A stretch of DNA of 64,000 nucleotides, taken from JAAYJM01 sp964498585 (GTDB taxonomy: Bacteria > Bacteroidota > Ignavibacteria > Kapaibacteriales > UBA2268). Position 1 is the stretch's first letter; the number at the start of each line of letters is the position of its first letter. Positions 1 to 9,053 of the stretch are shown piece by piece. The notes beneath the pieces were generated by a model. It did not search any database. It had not been told where the DNA came from and was given only the letters and a program-made list of their open reading frames with translations. The stretch covers positions 1 to 64,000 of the forward strand of contig CAZCHH010000006.1 of the NCBI GenBank assembly GCA_964498585.1, written 5' to 3'. The translations under genes were made by a program, and so were the position numbers.

Positions 1-79
1 TCGTTCAGAATGACTGTGTTAAGTGATGTCATTCTCTATTTATATAAAAGTCTTCTTTTATCAGGGGGTTCGGAATTAC
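1..79. repeat. right end of a dispersed MITE-like repeat (partial copy D)
   Basis: The first bases read TTCAGAATGAC, then GATGTCAT, then TCTTCTTTTATCAGGG. The same order follows the right inverted end of the copy at 54335-54486 (through 54548). The window therefore begins inside a fourth copy whose left part lies outside. The rest of the leader up to ftsK (80-300) is AT-rich and shows no gene. Confidence 0.6.
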
Positions 80-300
80 ATTTTTTATAAATTCTCATAA
101 ATTTCTTACTTGAATTTTGGGTAAGGAATTAATCAAAAAACAAAGAAGTTATTAGCATCCTGATTAGCTTTCTATGAATTGATAACAAAATTTATAAATC
201 AAGTAATAATATGCAATAAACAGCATTACAATTTTATTTTTATTTCAATTCAATTTTTGTTAATTTACATTTTTAGTGGCGGCATTTTGGGGAGACATTA

Positions 301-3144
301 ATGGGACATTCAAATATCCCTTCTTCTGAAGCAATTCGAAGGAAGGAAAAAGTAAACATCAAAAAAAATACAGACACAGATATTAATCCTAAAGAGTTAA
401 ACAAGCAGCACTCTCCTATTGAAAAGAAACTTCAGACGAAATTTAATAAAAATATAAGAATAATTTCGATTTTTCTTATGTTCCTTGCTGTTTTAATTTT
501 TTTATCTTTAATTTCTTACACACCCAAAGACGAAGCAAACACTGAAGTATCTCTCAATGAATTGCTTTCTATATTTAAGGGAAACATTGAATTAAAGGAA
601 AAAGCAGCACAAACAATTAACTGGCTTGGGATTTTCGGTGCTATTGTCTCAAATTTCCTTTATAATTCAACTATTGGTTATTCGGTTTTATTTTTTCCTG
701 TATTCTTGTCAATCTGGAGTTGGAATTTATTTAAACGCTTATCGATTTCTGCAAAATTAATTAAGCATACTATTGGTTTTTCTATACTTGCGATTACAAT
801 TTCCGGATTTATTGCAACTCTTTCGCTTATTCCCTGGTTCTTTGAGTTATCAAAAGAATATTACGGAGCAATAGGTTTATTTCTTGCAATGGCTATATCA
901 AGTATGATTGGAGTTGTTGGCTCATTTTTACTTTTTACTTTATTTTTATGCTTAGTGATTGTTTATTTAATAAAATTATTTAATTATAATTATTATCTAA
1001 AACTAAAAGAATATGTGAAAAATTTGATTTATAACTTTTTTGAATATTTTAAAAGAAAACCAAAAGAGAAGAAGCAAACTAATGTTAATATGGAAAAGGA
1101 AATCCCGAGTGTTGTTCCATTACAGGCAAAAAAAACAATAAATACTTCAACTCAGGAAAATCCTGCATGGATTATACAAAAGAATATAGAATTCACCGAA
1201 AGACGCGATAGTCTTAATAAATTTAGAAATGATAATAAGATAGTTGAAAATCAAAATGTAATTGATTCTCGTATTCAAACAGCAAAAGAACCGTTGGAGC
1301 AAAAATCAAAAACTCCTGAAATAATTATAAAAAGAAATCCACATCTGCCTGTAATTGAAAAAATTATCATTGAGGATAAACCCAATGAGGAAAAAGAAGA
1401 AATTATCCAAACTAATGATTTGAAAAATGATGATATTAATAAATACCAAAATGAAATCGAATCTATGGAAGCAGAAGAAAAGCTGGAACAGCAAGAAGGG
1501 GTTTTAGATAACGAAAGTGATGAAAATACAGATAGTGAAGTAAGTCAAATTATACTTAGTCATTCAAAACCACTAACTTTAACAATAGAGCAAAAACCTG
1601 TTGCAGAGTATCAAGGGGAAGAATATCAGCTTTCATCTCCTCTTTCCACAGCTATTTTAGACGAAGAAATAAATTATTTGTCACCTCATCTTGGTCTGCT
1701 TGGTAATTTCGATGACGAAACTTTTATTGATGAAGAAGAATTAAAACAAAATGCCCAGATTTTGCAAGATAAATTAGAAACATTTAAAATCGTAATTGAA
1801 AATCTTGCTGTAACTCCGGGACCTGTTGTTACTCAATATGAATTTGTACCGGCAGCAGGTATTAAAATAAGTCGCATTGAAAACCTTTCTGACGATATAG
1901 CAATGGCTCTAAAAGCCAAAGGAATAAGGATTATAGCTCCGATTCCCGGAAAAGGAACTGTTGGTATTGAAATTCCTAATAAAAAGCCATCGATGGTTAG
2001 TTTTAGCAGTTTAGCCAAGTCGAATAAATTTCTTAATACGAATTTAAATTTACCTATGGCTTTAGGGAAAACTATTTCAGGCGATGTGTTTTGTACTGAT
2101 TTAACAAAAATGCCCCATTTATTAATTGCCGGAGCTACTGGTGCTGGAAAAAGCGTCGGCATCAATACAATTATAGCTTCTTTGCTTTATAAAATGCATC
2201 CGAGATATTTAAAATTCGTTATTGTTGACCCAAAGAAAGTGGAATTGAAGCAGTATGCGCAGTTAGAAAATCATTTCCTTGCGGTTTCTCCGGACATCGA
2301 TAATTCTATTATAAGCGACCCACAAGAAGCTGTAATCGTTTTAAAAGCTGTCTGTGCTGAAATGGATTTACGTTACGATATCCTGTCCAAAGTTGGACAA
2401 AGAAATATTTTTGAATACAATGCAAAGGTTCGTGAAGGCAAGTTCAAAGATGATAAGGAAATATTGCATAAAGAAATGCCATATATAGTTGTTGTTATTG
2501 ATGAACTTGCAGATTTAATGCTGACTGCTTCAAAAGAAGTGGAAGGGCCTATTATCCGATTGGCTCAACTTGCAAGAGCTGTTGGTATCCACTGTATAGT
2601 TGCAACTCAACGTCCTTCTGTTGACGTTATTACTGGAATTATTAAAGCAAATTTCCCCGCGAGAATATCTTATTTGGTTGCTTCAAAAATTGATTCAAGG
2701 ACTATATTAGATGTTTCGGGTGCTGAACAACTTCTTGGTATGGGCGATATGCTTTTCCTTGCTGGCGGCTCTCCCAAGCCAATTCGTATTCAAAATGCCT
2801 TCATTTCTACTGACGAAGTTGAAGAAATATGTGCGTTTATTGGTAATCAAAAGGGCTATTCTCAGCCATATAAGCTTCCAAGTTTAGTTGAAAAAAATAC
2901 CGCAAGTGCTGGGATTAGTCAGGAAGACAGAGACCCACTTTTTGAAGAAGCAGCAAAATTAATTATTCAGCAACAACAAGCTTCTGTTTCTTTAGTGCAA
3001 AGAAGATTGAAAGTCGGTTATGCAAGAGCCGGAAGAATTATTGACGAATTAGAAGATGCAGGTGTGATTGGCCCTTTTGACGGAAGTAAAGCAAGAGCTG
3101 TTTATATGGAAAGTGAATCTGAATTAGAAGCAGTTCTTTGGTAA
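301..3144 (+). CDS. ftsK: DNA translocase FtsK/SpoIIIE
   Basis: This is the hexameric DNA pump that clears and aligns chromosome termini at the division septum. The 947-residue protein has an N-terminal membrane domain with about four hydrophobic segments (roughly residues 55-225). An acidic, low-complexity linker (about 230-470) follows, and then the motor. Walker A is GATGAGKS at residues 611-618 and Walker B ends in D734-E735. The last 65 or so residues form the winged-helix gamma domain (VSLVQRRLKVGYARAGRIID) that reads KOPS-like sites. Length and order are normal for the family. The ATG follows a GGGGAG ribosome site seven bases upstream. It stands alone; a palindrome follows the stop. 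Confidence 0.96.
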   Translation: MGHSNIPSSEAIRRKEKVNIKKNTDTDINPKELNKQHSPIEKKLQTKFNKNIRIISIFLMFLAVLIFLSLISYTPKDEANTEVSLNELLSIFKGNIELKEKAAQTINWLGIFGAIVSNFLYNSTIGYSVLFFPVFLSIWSWNLFKRLSISAKLIKHTIGFSILAITISGFIATLSLIPWFFELSKEYYGAIGLFLAMAISSMIGVVGSFLLFTLFLCLVIVYLIKLFNYNYYLKLKEYVKNLIYNFFEYFKRKPKEKKQTNVNMEKEIPSVVPLQAKKTINTSTQENPAWIIQKNIEFTERRDSLNKFRNDNKIVENQNVIDSRIQTAKEPLEQKSKTPEIIIKRNPHLPVIEKIIIEDKPNEEKEEIIQTNDLKNDDINKYQNEIESMEAEEKLEQQEGVLDNESDENTDSEVSQIILSHSKPLTLTIEQKPVAEYQGEEYQLSSPLSTAILDEEINYLSPHLGLLGNFDDETFIDEEELKQNAQILQDKLETFKIVIENLAVTPGPVVTQYEFVPAAGIKISRIENLSDDIAMALKAKGIRIIAPIPGKGTVGIEIPNKKPSMVSFSSLAKSNKFLNTNLNLPMALGKTISGDVFCTDLTKMPHLLIAGATGAGKSVGINTIIASLLYKMHPRYLKFVIVDPKKVELKQYAQLENHFLAVSPDIDNSIISDPQEAVIVLKAVCAEMDLRYDILSKVGQRNIFEYNAKVREGKFKDDKEILHKEMPYIVVVIDELADLMLTASKEVEGPIIRLAQLARAVGIHCIVATQRPSVDVITGIIKANFPARISYLVASKIDSRTILDVSGAEQLLGMGDMLFLAGGSPKPIRIQNAFISTDEVEEICAFIGNQKGYSQPYKLPSLVEKNTASAGISQEDRDPLFEEAAKLIIQQQQASVSLVQRRLKVGYARAGRIIDELEDAGVIGPFDGSKARAVYMESESELEAVLW

Positions 3145-3202
3145 TTGCTTTATTCGGATGATTTTATAAAATATTTTTCGAAAGTTTGATGCGACCAGTG
3201 AG

Positions 3203-3237
3203 CAGATGTCCTATATTTTGGATATGCTGAACATCTG
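3203..3237. repeat. imperfect palindrome downstream of ftsK
   Basis: The arms CAGATGT (3203-3209) and ACATCTG (3231-3237) are exact reverse complements. A second pairing, CCTAT/ATA-like, lies inside the loop. It may fold as a hairpin in the ftsK 3' region. No U-tract follows, so terminator function is uncertain. Confidence 0.4.
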
Positions 3238-3327
3238 AATTTTTATGCTAATTCCCAAGTTACACTATGGATGGTGATATAAAAATGTAGGGAAAAGGCA
3301 TACCTTTTCTCGACTCTTTAGAGCTAT

Positions 3328-3360
3328 AGTGAACCGATGACTTTAAGTCATCGGCTCACT
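3328..3360. terminator. long hairpin between convergent genes, possible bidirectional terminator
   Basis: The 16-nt arms at 3328-3343 and 3345-3360 pair with one mismatch and carry the CCGATGACTT/AAGTCATCGG core. The hairpin lies between the ends of ftsK (plus) and the minus-strand gene ending at 3454, where a bidirectional terminator would sit. Its GATGACTT core recurs in other intergenic palindromes of the window, so it could instead be a REP-like repeat. Confidence 0.45.
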
Positions 3361-3453
3361 TAATTTTCATATTATATGAGCATCAAGTTTTTTGCATAAA
3401 CTTAATCTCATCTCTTGTTATACCATCAACTTGTAGCTCGTATGACTTTGAAC

Positions 3454-3996
3454 TTACAAACCATTTAATATTTTTTCTATATTCATATTCAACTTTTGAT
3501 TATTGGCAAATAAATCTCTGTATGAATAAAAATCTAATTTATGCTTTTGTTTTGAAAATACCATTAAAGCTGGAGTTTGAACTACTTTGAAATAACCGAA
3601 AAATCCTTCTTTTGAATTTGTTGGCGGAATAGAATCTCGCTCCTGATGTATATCGAAATAAAATTCCTTACAATTAAAGAGCCGTTTTAAATTTACTAAA
3701 TTCTTCTTCATAGTAATAATGTCGTTCGGGCAGCGGGATATTATTTTTATTTTATATTCGTTTTTCTTTTGTTCCAAAATGCTTTTTTCAAGGTGCTTGA
3801 AGCAATCATGGCAGCAGTAGCTATTTATTAAAATTAGAAATTGAGTATCATCACCTTCAAAAACATTAACAGTATCAAAAGTAGTGTTTAAAACATAAAT
3901 TTTAGTTACGGAATTATACAGTTCTTCATTTGCAAATACACTTGAAATAAAGAAAACAAGAGCAATAAATAAAATTTTACTTTTCCACATATTCAT
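3454..3996 (-). CDS. exported thioredoxin-like protein
   Basis: About 180 residues. The start MNMWKSKILF leads into a hydrophobic signal peptide (about residues 5-22). I chose the ATG at 3996; a TTG six bases upstream and an ATG at 3990 are alternatives. The mature part carries a CxxC pair, C62-H-D-C65, in the expected place after a beta strand (FLILIN). A TP (cis-proline-like) pair follows later in VVQTPALMVF. This is the layout of a thioredoxin fold, so an envelope redox role is likely. The start overlaps the end of the upstream gene by 20 bases, so the two genes are probably co-transcribed. The exact substrate is unknown. Confidence 0.65.
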   Translation of the reverse strand: MNMWKSKILFIALVFFISSVFANEELYNSVTKIYVLNTTFDTVNVFEGDDTQFLILINSYCCHDCFKHLEKSILEQKKNEYKIKIISRCPNDIITMKKNLVNLKRLFNCKEFYFDIHQERDSIPPTNSKEGFFGYFKVVQTPALMVFSKQKHKLDFYSYRDLFANNQKLNMNIEKILNGL

Positions 3997-5158
3997 AAAC
4001 AATTATTGTGAAAGAAAGGTCGTTCTTTTTGTAGTATTCGTCTGTTTGTTTTTTTAACTCAGCAAATGTCATAGTTTTATAATTTTCTTCTTCTAAATCA
4101 AAAGGATAATTTGTTATTACAAATAACTTAGAATTGCTTATGCTATATGTTATATTATAAATTGGAAGTTTGTCGAAAGAAAATTGAGCATTTTCTTCTA
4201 AGTCTTGCTGCAAATCACTTTTTAAGAGGTTCCACTTCCCATTTCTAAAACCCCAAATATCAAAATAAAGAAAATAATCAGCTACCGCTTTGGGTTTTGA
4301 CCAAAGCAAAACAAAAGTAGAATCATTTATAAAACTCATCCTGTGAATTAAACTAATCAAACCAGTAAATGGCCTTAGCTTGTCAATTTCATACTTAATT
4401 TCTGTATTTGTTATGTCAATTGATTTTAAAATTGAATCTGTTGTTGGATGTGTTTTCCAGTCAACATCATTACGTGCAATTTCATCAGTAACTTCATTCT
4501 TTGAATTATAAACCTTTATTTTATAATTATTAGCATCGGCAACTAAAGTAAAATTTGAATTTGCTTCAATAAGATTCCTTGGTCCAAAAAAAGTAAATTG
4601 GAAACCTTCTGGGTTGGGTAACAGCTCATCAATTACATTTTTTTCTTTTTTTAAATCGTATTTGATTAAATGAGTTTGAGTATCTTCATTCATTGTAGAA
4701 GAAGCTATACCACAATCATAAAGAATAATAAAATCATTATCAATAACAATATTATCAAACCAACCTTTGAATATAAAATTATCTTCATAATAATAATTGT
4801 CATCTTTCCATTTGTAAATCAAAGTGCTATCCCAACTTAATAATGTAAAATATCTATCATTAACGTCAATATTATTGGTATAGCACTTTCTATTATTTTC
4901 AATTTTAAAAATTTTATAATCTTTTGTTTTTTCATCAAACTTAAACAAGTAATTAAAATAGTTTCCTTTTTCGTCTTTTTCTATTTGCTTAATAAAGATG
5001 TAAATATTGCCATTATTATATTTGGTAATTAAATCAAATTTGGTAATATCTGGAATATCTAATCTTATAGAATGTTCATATTTGAAATTTTCTAATAAAC
5101 TTTCAGAATAGAGATTTAAACTGAATAAAATGGAAAAAAGAAAAATTAATTTTTTCAT
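3977..5158 (-). CDS. exported protein, possible 6-bladed beta-propeller
   Basis: 393 residues beginning with a clear signal peptide (MKKLIFLFSILFSLNLYS). The remainder is a series of short beta-rich stretches with aromatic and Asp/Asn-rich turns (for example FKFDEKTKDYKIFKIEN and LVADANNYKIKVYNSKNEV). This resembles the 6-bladed propeller proteins that accompany thioredoxin-like genes in Bacteroidota, but I see no diagnostic motif. It overlaps the downstream thioredoxin-like gene, which supports a shared transcript. The function is unknown. Confidence 0.6.
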   Translation of the reverse strand: MKKLIFLFSILFSLNLYSESLLENFKYEHSIRLDIPDITKFDLITKYNNGNIYIFIKQIEKDEKGNYFNYLFKFDEKTKDYKIFKIENNRKCYTNNIDVNDRYFTLLSWDSTLIYKWKDDNYYYEDNFIFKGWFDNIVIDNDFIILYDCGIASSTMNEDTQTHLIKYDLKKEKNVIDELLPNPEGFQFTFFGPRNLIEANSNFTLVADANNYKIKVYNSKNEVTDEIARNDVDWKTHPTTDSILKSIDITNTEIKYEIDKLRPFTGLISLIHRMSFINDSTFVLLWSKPKAVADYFLYFDIWGFRNGKWNLLKSDLQQDLEENAQFSFDKLPIYNITYSISNSKLFVITNYPFDLEEENYKTMTFAELKKQTDEYYKKNDLSFTIIVYEYVEK

Positions 5159-5188
5159 TGGAATTCTTTCTAATAATTATAAAATGAA

Positions 5189-5220
5189 CATCAACCATTG
5201 GGTTAACCCGATGGTTGATG
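5189..5220. repeat. 32-nt palindrome (ATCAACCAT family)
   Basis: The arms CATCAACCAT and ATGGTTGATG are exact complements and enclose GGGTTAACCC, itself a palindrome. It sits 31 bases upstream of the ATG of the minus-strand gene starting at 5158. A sister copy lies at 60843-60878. It could be a hairpin in the leader or a protein-binding site. Confidence 0.6.
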
Positions 5221-5293
5221 TTAAATTAAAGTGAATTCATAATTAAAGTAAATAAATAAAATGACTCTTATTCATTTATTTTAATTTATAATT

Positions 5294-5443
5294 TTAATCA
5301 GGAATTAGCATAATATCAACATAGATATTACTGTTTTTTATTTCCATTCCGCTCCAAGTAACAGATCTGGAATAATAATGATTATCATACCAAAAGTTAG
5401 CATAATGTGTTCCAGAATAAGTACCAATAATTATTTCAACAGA
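5294..5443 (-). pseudogene. 3' remnant of a lost protein-coding gene
   Basis: A 49-codon open frame without a usable start ends at the stop at 5294-5296. Its translation looks like real protein (GTYSGTHYANFWYDNHYY, then SVTWSGMEIKNSNIYVDIML), with aromatic and hydrophobic alternation typical of a beta-rich exported domain. A TAG at 5444-5446 closes the frame just before the stop of the next gene upstream (5451). It is probably a C-terminal fragment left by deletion. Confidence 0.35.
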
Positions 5444-5450
5444 CTAATAA

Positions 5451-5810
5451 TCAATTTCTCCTTTGAATAAAGTAATATATAACATTTGCTAACATATTGA
5501 AGAATGATATCATTTTAAAAATAAATACTTTAGAATCATTATTTATTAATAATTCAATAATTAAAATAAAAACTGTACATAATATAGGTATTATAATAAG
5601 AAGATTTGATAATTTTGGATATTTAATAGTATCATTATTTTTTTTATTATTTCTAAAATCATCAAAGAAAGAATAATTCAAGAATAAAAGATTCAAAATA
5701 ATATATATAATATAACTATCATTTTCAATATTAAAATCAAATATTAGGATAGCTAGAAAAATAATTGGTACTACAACAGATATTATTTCAGTAAAAATTT
5801 GTTTTTTCAT
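5451..5810 (-). CDS. small membrane protein of unknown function
   Basis: 119 residues with about four hydrophobic segments (roughly 10-25, 33-47, 70-88 and 96-114) separated by short charged loops (DDFRNNKKNND, NNDSK). No motif is recognised. The ATG at 5810 follows a short AT-rich leader. It lies between a gene remnant and a lipoprotein gene on the same strand. Codon use is very AT-rich even for this window. It may be an accessory gene. Confidence 0.5.
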   Translation of the reverse strand: MKKQIFTEIISVVVPIIFLAILIFDFNIENDSYIIYIILNLLFLNYSFFDDFRNNKKNNDTIKYPKLSNLLIIIPILCTVFILIIELLINNDSKVFIFKMISFFNMLANVIYYFIQRRN

Positions 5811-5898
5811 TTGATACCTTAAAATATAGTAAAATAAAAATGTAACTTCTATCTATACAATAAGATAGAAGTTACTTAAATTAAATATACTTTATTAA

Positions 5899-6744
5899 TT
5901 ACCACCAATTAAATAATCTACCAATAAAGTTAGCTGCACCTGAAGCTTTTGCGCCTACTTTAACACCAGCCACTAAAGCAGGCACTGCTGCCATACCGCC
6001 ACTAGCACCAGCGCAAGATAAAGTTGTAGCTGCACCTGCAATAAAATCAATAGATCCACATACTACAATTTCAGTAGAAGACATGCCTTGAATATTATTG
6101 TTGTTAGATTTCTTATTTAATGCAGATGAATAATTAGCATGAAATATAATTGAATTTTTGAAAAGTGCTATACTAAATAAAGCGAGGTTTTCTGTATTAT
6201 TCCAATTGATTGATAATATTTCATCTTCTACATCATTTATTCTATTCATAATATCATTATAACTTAAAACATTTGAACTATCAATTAAATCTTCTGCCAT
6301 ATCTAGTACTTTAATTGAATACGTTATATCTCTTTGTGTTAAAATATTTGAATTATAAATTTGATACCTATAATTAGAAATAGTTGTATTTACATTATTT
6401 ATACCTATTAACAAATTCATAGTGGTGGTATCACTTAAATCGCCGCAGCTACTTATCAACGAATCTGGAAAATATCCGCTAATGTAATCATCAGCCATAT
6501 TACTTATATAGTCTATAAAGTCATAATCAGGCCATTGTGAAGGAAGTTCATTACTAAAATTATTAAGAACATATTCCAATACATCATTATGTGCAACTCC
6601 CACCCATTCAAGCCGATTCGCAACAGATAGAACCTTATCACCTTTTTGATTATATTTTGTTACAATTTGATTGTCGTCTTCGGTGCAACTTATTATTAAT
6701 ACTAGCATTACTATTAGCAAACTAAAAAACTTGTTTAGTTTCAT
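5899..6744 (-). CDS. lipoprotein with Gly/Ala-rich hydrophobic C-terminus
   Basis: 281 residues. The N-terminus ends in a lipobox (LIISC, Cys at about 20) followed by TEDDNQ, so it is a lipid-anchored envelope protein. The middle (about 40-220) is helical and rich in Asn, Ser and Asp. The last 50 residues switch to a Gly/Ala/Val-rich hydrophobic stretch (from GSIDFIAGAATTLSCAGA to the C-terminal FNWW), as seen in membrane-inserting or bacteriocin-like peptides. No family is recognised. Its upstream region has a 15-A run inside a possible promoter. Confidence 0.6.
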   Translation of the reverse strand: MKLNKFFSLLIVMLVLIISCTEDDNQIVTKYNQKGDKVLSVANRLEWVGVAHNDVLEYVLNNFSNELPSQWPDYDFIDYISNMADDYISGYFPDSLISSCGDLSDTTTMNLLIGINNVNTTISNYRYQIYNSNILTQRDITYSIKVLDMAEDLIDSSNVLSYNDIMNRINDVEDEILSINWNNTENLALFSIALFKNSIIFHANYSSALNKKSNNNNIQGMSSTEIVVCGSIDFIAGAATTLSCAGASGGMAAVPALVAGVKVGAKASGAANFIGRLFNWW

Positions 6745-6891
6745 AATTTTTACTCCAAATTTAATTAAAAAAAATTATTTTTGAGAACATTTTTTAGAAT
6801 AAATTTAGTTCATTTACCTACTTTGCTAATTTCAAAAGTTCTTCCAAGCCGGAAATAAAGTCCTTTTAAAATTTGCATAAATGAACTATTA

Positions 6892-6918
6892 CAAATATAT
6901 AAAAAAAAAAAAAAACAA
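6892..6918 (-). promoter_or_regulatory. possible promoter with a 15-A homopolymer spacer
   Basis: Read on the minus strand, a TTTG (6919-6916) and a TATATTTG (6899-6892), which matches the Bacteroidota -7 box, are separated by a 16-nt spacer. Fifteen of those bases are a homopolymer (A15 at 6901-6915 on plus). The usual spacer is 19-20. The element faces the lipoprotein gene starting at 6744. Slippage in the run could change spacing and expression. Confidence 0.3.
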
Positions 6919-7015
6919 ATATTTTTTTCATTTTTTTTGATTATGAATAAAAATTAATTTGTTGTTCATTTTTCGTTCACCATTTCAGTAATCCTTTCAA
7001 AATAAAAATATTTTA

Positions 7016-7043
7016 CAACCAATTAATATTTTCCTTAATTTTG
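7016..7043 (+). promoter_or_regulatory. promoter of the hydrogenase-like operon
   Basis: TAATTTTG at 7036-7043 matches the Bacteroidota -7 consensus TAnnTTTG and lies 36 bases before the hyfB-like ATG. The stretch TTTTCCTTAATTTTGAA is identical to the one at the tRNA-Val promoter (22410-22426). The -33 region (TTTTA just before 7016) is weak. The rest of 6745-7079 shows no gene. Confidence 0.5.
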
Positions 7044-7079
7044 AAAATAAAGATATTGAAATTATGAAATATATATAAA

Positions 7080-9053
7080 ATGGAAATAACATATACGCTG
7101 TTGTTCTTGCCGATTATCTTTTGCATTCCTATATTTTTTGGGAATGTAAAAATACGATATTATTCATCTTTACTGCTAGCACTCTACATTTCCATAATAA
7201 GTTCAATCCCAGCTTTCGACATCTTAATAAATAATTTAAATACATTTACTGCTTCTATTTATTCCACTGAAATCACAATTGATGGTTTAAGTGCATTTTT
7301 CATTTTGGTAACGAACTTTACAATGCTAACTGGAATGCTCTTTTCCAATGGATATTTAGAACCATATATAAAAAGAAAAAAGCCGGCAGTTATTGCATTA
7401 CACTATAGCAGCTATATTCTCTTACACCTTTCAATGCTGCTCGTTCTGGTTTTCAGGAATGGATTTGCTTTTCTCGTTGCATGGGAGCTGATGGCAGTGG
7501 CTTCTTTCCTTCTAATACTATTTGAAGGTGAAATACTTACAACACTAAAAACTGCCGTAAATTATCTAATTCAAATGCACATTGGCTTTGTATTTCTTCT
7601 AATTGCAATACTGATTTTCAGCAATTCTACCGGCAGTATGAGTTTCGATTCACTTGCAGATTATTTTAAGTACAATGAAAACATTGGCTTATTTGCATTG
7701 TTTTTCATTGGTTTTTCTGTAAAAGCAGGTGTAATTCCACTTCATACCTGGCTGCCTGAAGCACATCCTGCTGCACCATCACACGTTTCCGGCACTATGT
7801 CCGGCGTTATGATAAAAATGGGTATTTATGGAATAATAAGAATTTTAAGCTATATTCAATATGATTTGTATAGTATTGGAATGTTTATTCTTATTATAGC
7901 TGCTATTTCCGGTTTGCTCGGAGTTATTATGGCAATTGTCCAGCACGATATAAAGAAACTTCTTGCATACCATAGCATTGAAAATATTGGAATTATATGC
8001 ATGGGAATTGGTCTCGGTACGCTTGGTCTGGGAATGAACAGCCCATTAGTAGCAATGCTTGGCTTTAGCGGAGCTTTACTTCACGTGTTAAATCACTCTT
8101 TATTCAAATCATTACTTTTTTTCAGTGCTGGTTCAGTTTATAAGCAATATCACACACGCAGCATAGATAGTTTTGGCGGAGTAATCAAAAAAATGCCCAG
8201 AAGTACTTTCTTTTTTCTAATTGGAGCAATAGCAATATGCGGGCTTCCACCTCTTAACGGTTTTATCTCAGAAATGCTGATTTACATTGGACTTTTTAAA
8301 GGATTGCTCGGTGGAACTTTTAATAATTCAATTTTGATGCTATTTGGCATTATCTCCCTTGTTTTAATTGGAGGATTAGCAATTTTCTGTTTTACCAAGG
8401 TTTTTGGTGTTGTTTTTTTGGGAAGTCCAAGAAAAGTAAAAGATGTAAATGTTAAGGAAGCATCTAACGAAATGCTTTTTCCAATGCTGCTTATTTCTAT
8501 TTTAATCGTATTAATCGGGCTTTTCCCTATGCTTTTTATACAACCGATTAATAATATTGTAAGCGGACTTTTCGAAATCAACTACGAAAGTAGTTTTCTT
8601 GCTATTTCAGACACATTTAGCAAAATTAATATTGTTAGTTTTGTTTTAATTGGAATTACCTTATTGCTGTTTCTTTTGCGTTCAAAAATACTGAAGAAAA
8701 GGGAAGTAAGCTATGTTCCTACTTGGGGTTGTGGCTCTTTGAATGCTTCTGCAAAGCAGCAATATACAGGAAATTCCTTTGCAAACAGTTTCAGTGAAAT
8801 TGCAAATCCAATATTAAAAATTGAAAAAGATAATATTCTTATAGAAGAAGAAGAAATCGTGCCAGCCAGTCGGAGATATTCTACTCATCAGGTCGATGTT
8901 TTTGGTTTGCTTAATTTTAGAATTGCAGATTTTATTATGACTTTGTTAAAGAAGCTTGCACGTTTGCAAACAGGTAAAATTCAGCATTATATTCTTTATA
9001 CTTTTATTTTTATTCTAATAATTTTTGCATTGATGTATTTAAATTTAATATGA
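7080..9053 (+). CDS. hyfB: Ehr/hydrogenase-4-like proton-translocating subunit (HyfB/NuoL-like)
   Basis: 657 residues with about 15-16 membrane helices, in the Mrp-antiporter/NuoL family that carries protons or sodium in complex I and group 4 hydrogenases. The channel residues are present: the Glu of AWELM (E136, TM5), Lys of FSVKAG (K215, TM7), the broken-helix motif HTWLPEAHPAAPSHVS, K246, and a Lys in the NHSLFKSLLFF segment. It is the first gene of a six-gene operon and its stop overlaps the next start (ATGA). The symbol is given by homology; the complex is unlikely to be a true hydrogenase because of the downstream subunits. Confidence 0.88.
   Translation: MEITYTLLFLPIIFCIPIFFGNVKIRYYSSLLLALYISIISSIPAFDILINNLNTFTASIYSTEITIDGLSAFFILVTNFTMLTGMLFSNGYLEPYIKRKKPAVIALHYSSYILLHLSMLLVLVFRNGFAFLVAWELMAVASFLLILFEGEILTTLKTAVNYLIQMHIGFVFLLIAILIFSNSTGSMSFDSLADYFKYNENIGLFALFFIGFSVKAGVIPLHTWLPEAHPAAPSHVSGTMSGVMIKMGIYGIIRILSYIQYDLYSIGMFILIIAAISGLLGVIMAIVQHDIKKLLAYHSIENIGIICMGIGLGTLGLGMNSPLVAMLGFSGALLHVLNHSLFKSLLFFSAGSVYKQYHTRSIDSFGGVIKKMPRSTFFFLIGAIAICGLPPLNGFISEMLIYIGLFKGLLGGTFNNSILMLFGIISLVLIGGLAIFCFTKVFGVVFLGSPRKVKDVNVKEASNEMLFPMLLISILIVLIGLFPMLFIQPINNIVSGLFEINYESSFLAISDTFSKINIVSFVLIGITLLLFLLRSKILKKREVSYVPTWGCGSLNASAKQQYTGNSFANSFSEIANPILKIEKDNILIEEEEIVPASRRYSTHQVDVFGLLNFRIADFIMTLLKKLARLQTGKIQHYILYTFIFILIIFALMYLNLI

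Noticed and set aside
5899..6744. A secreted bacteriocin
   Set aside because: The protein has a lipobox and a long body; only the tail is peptide-like and no export or immunity genes are recognised.
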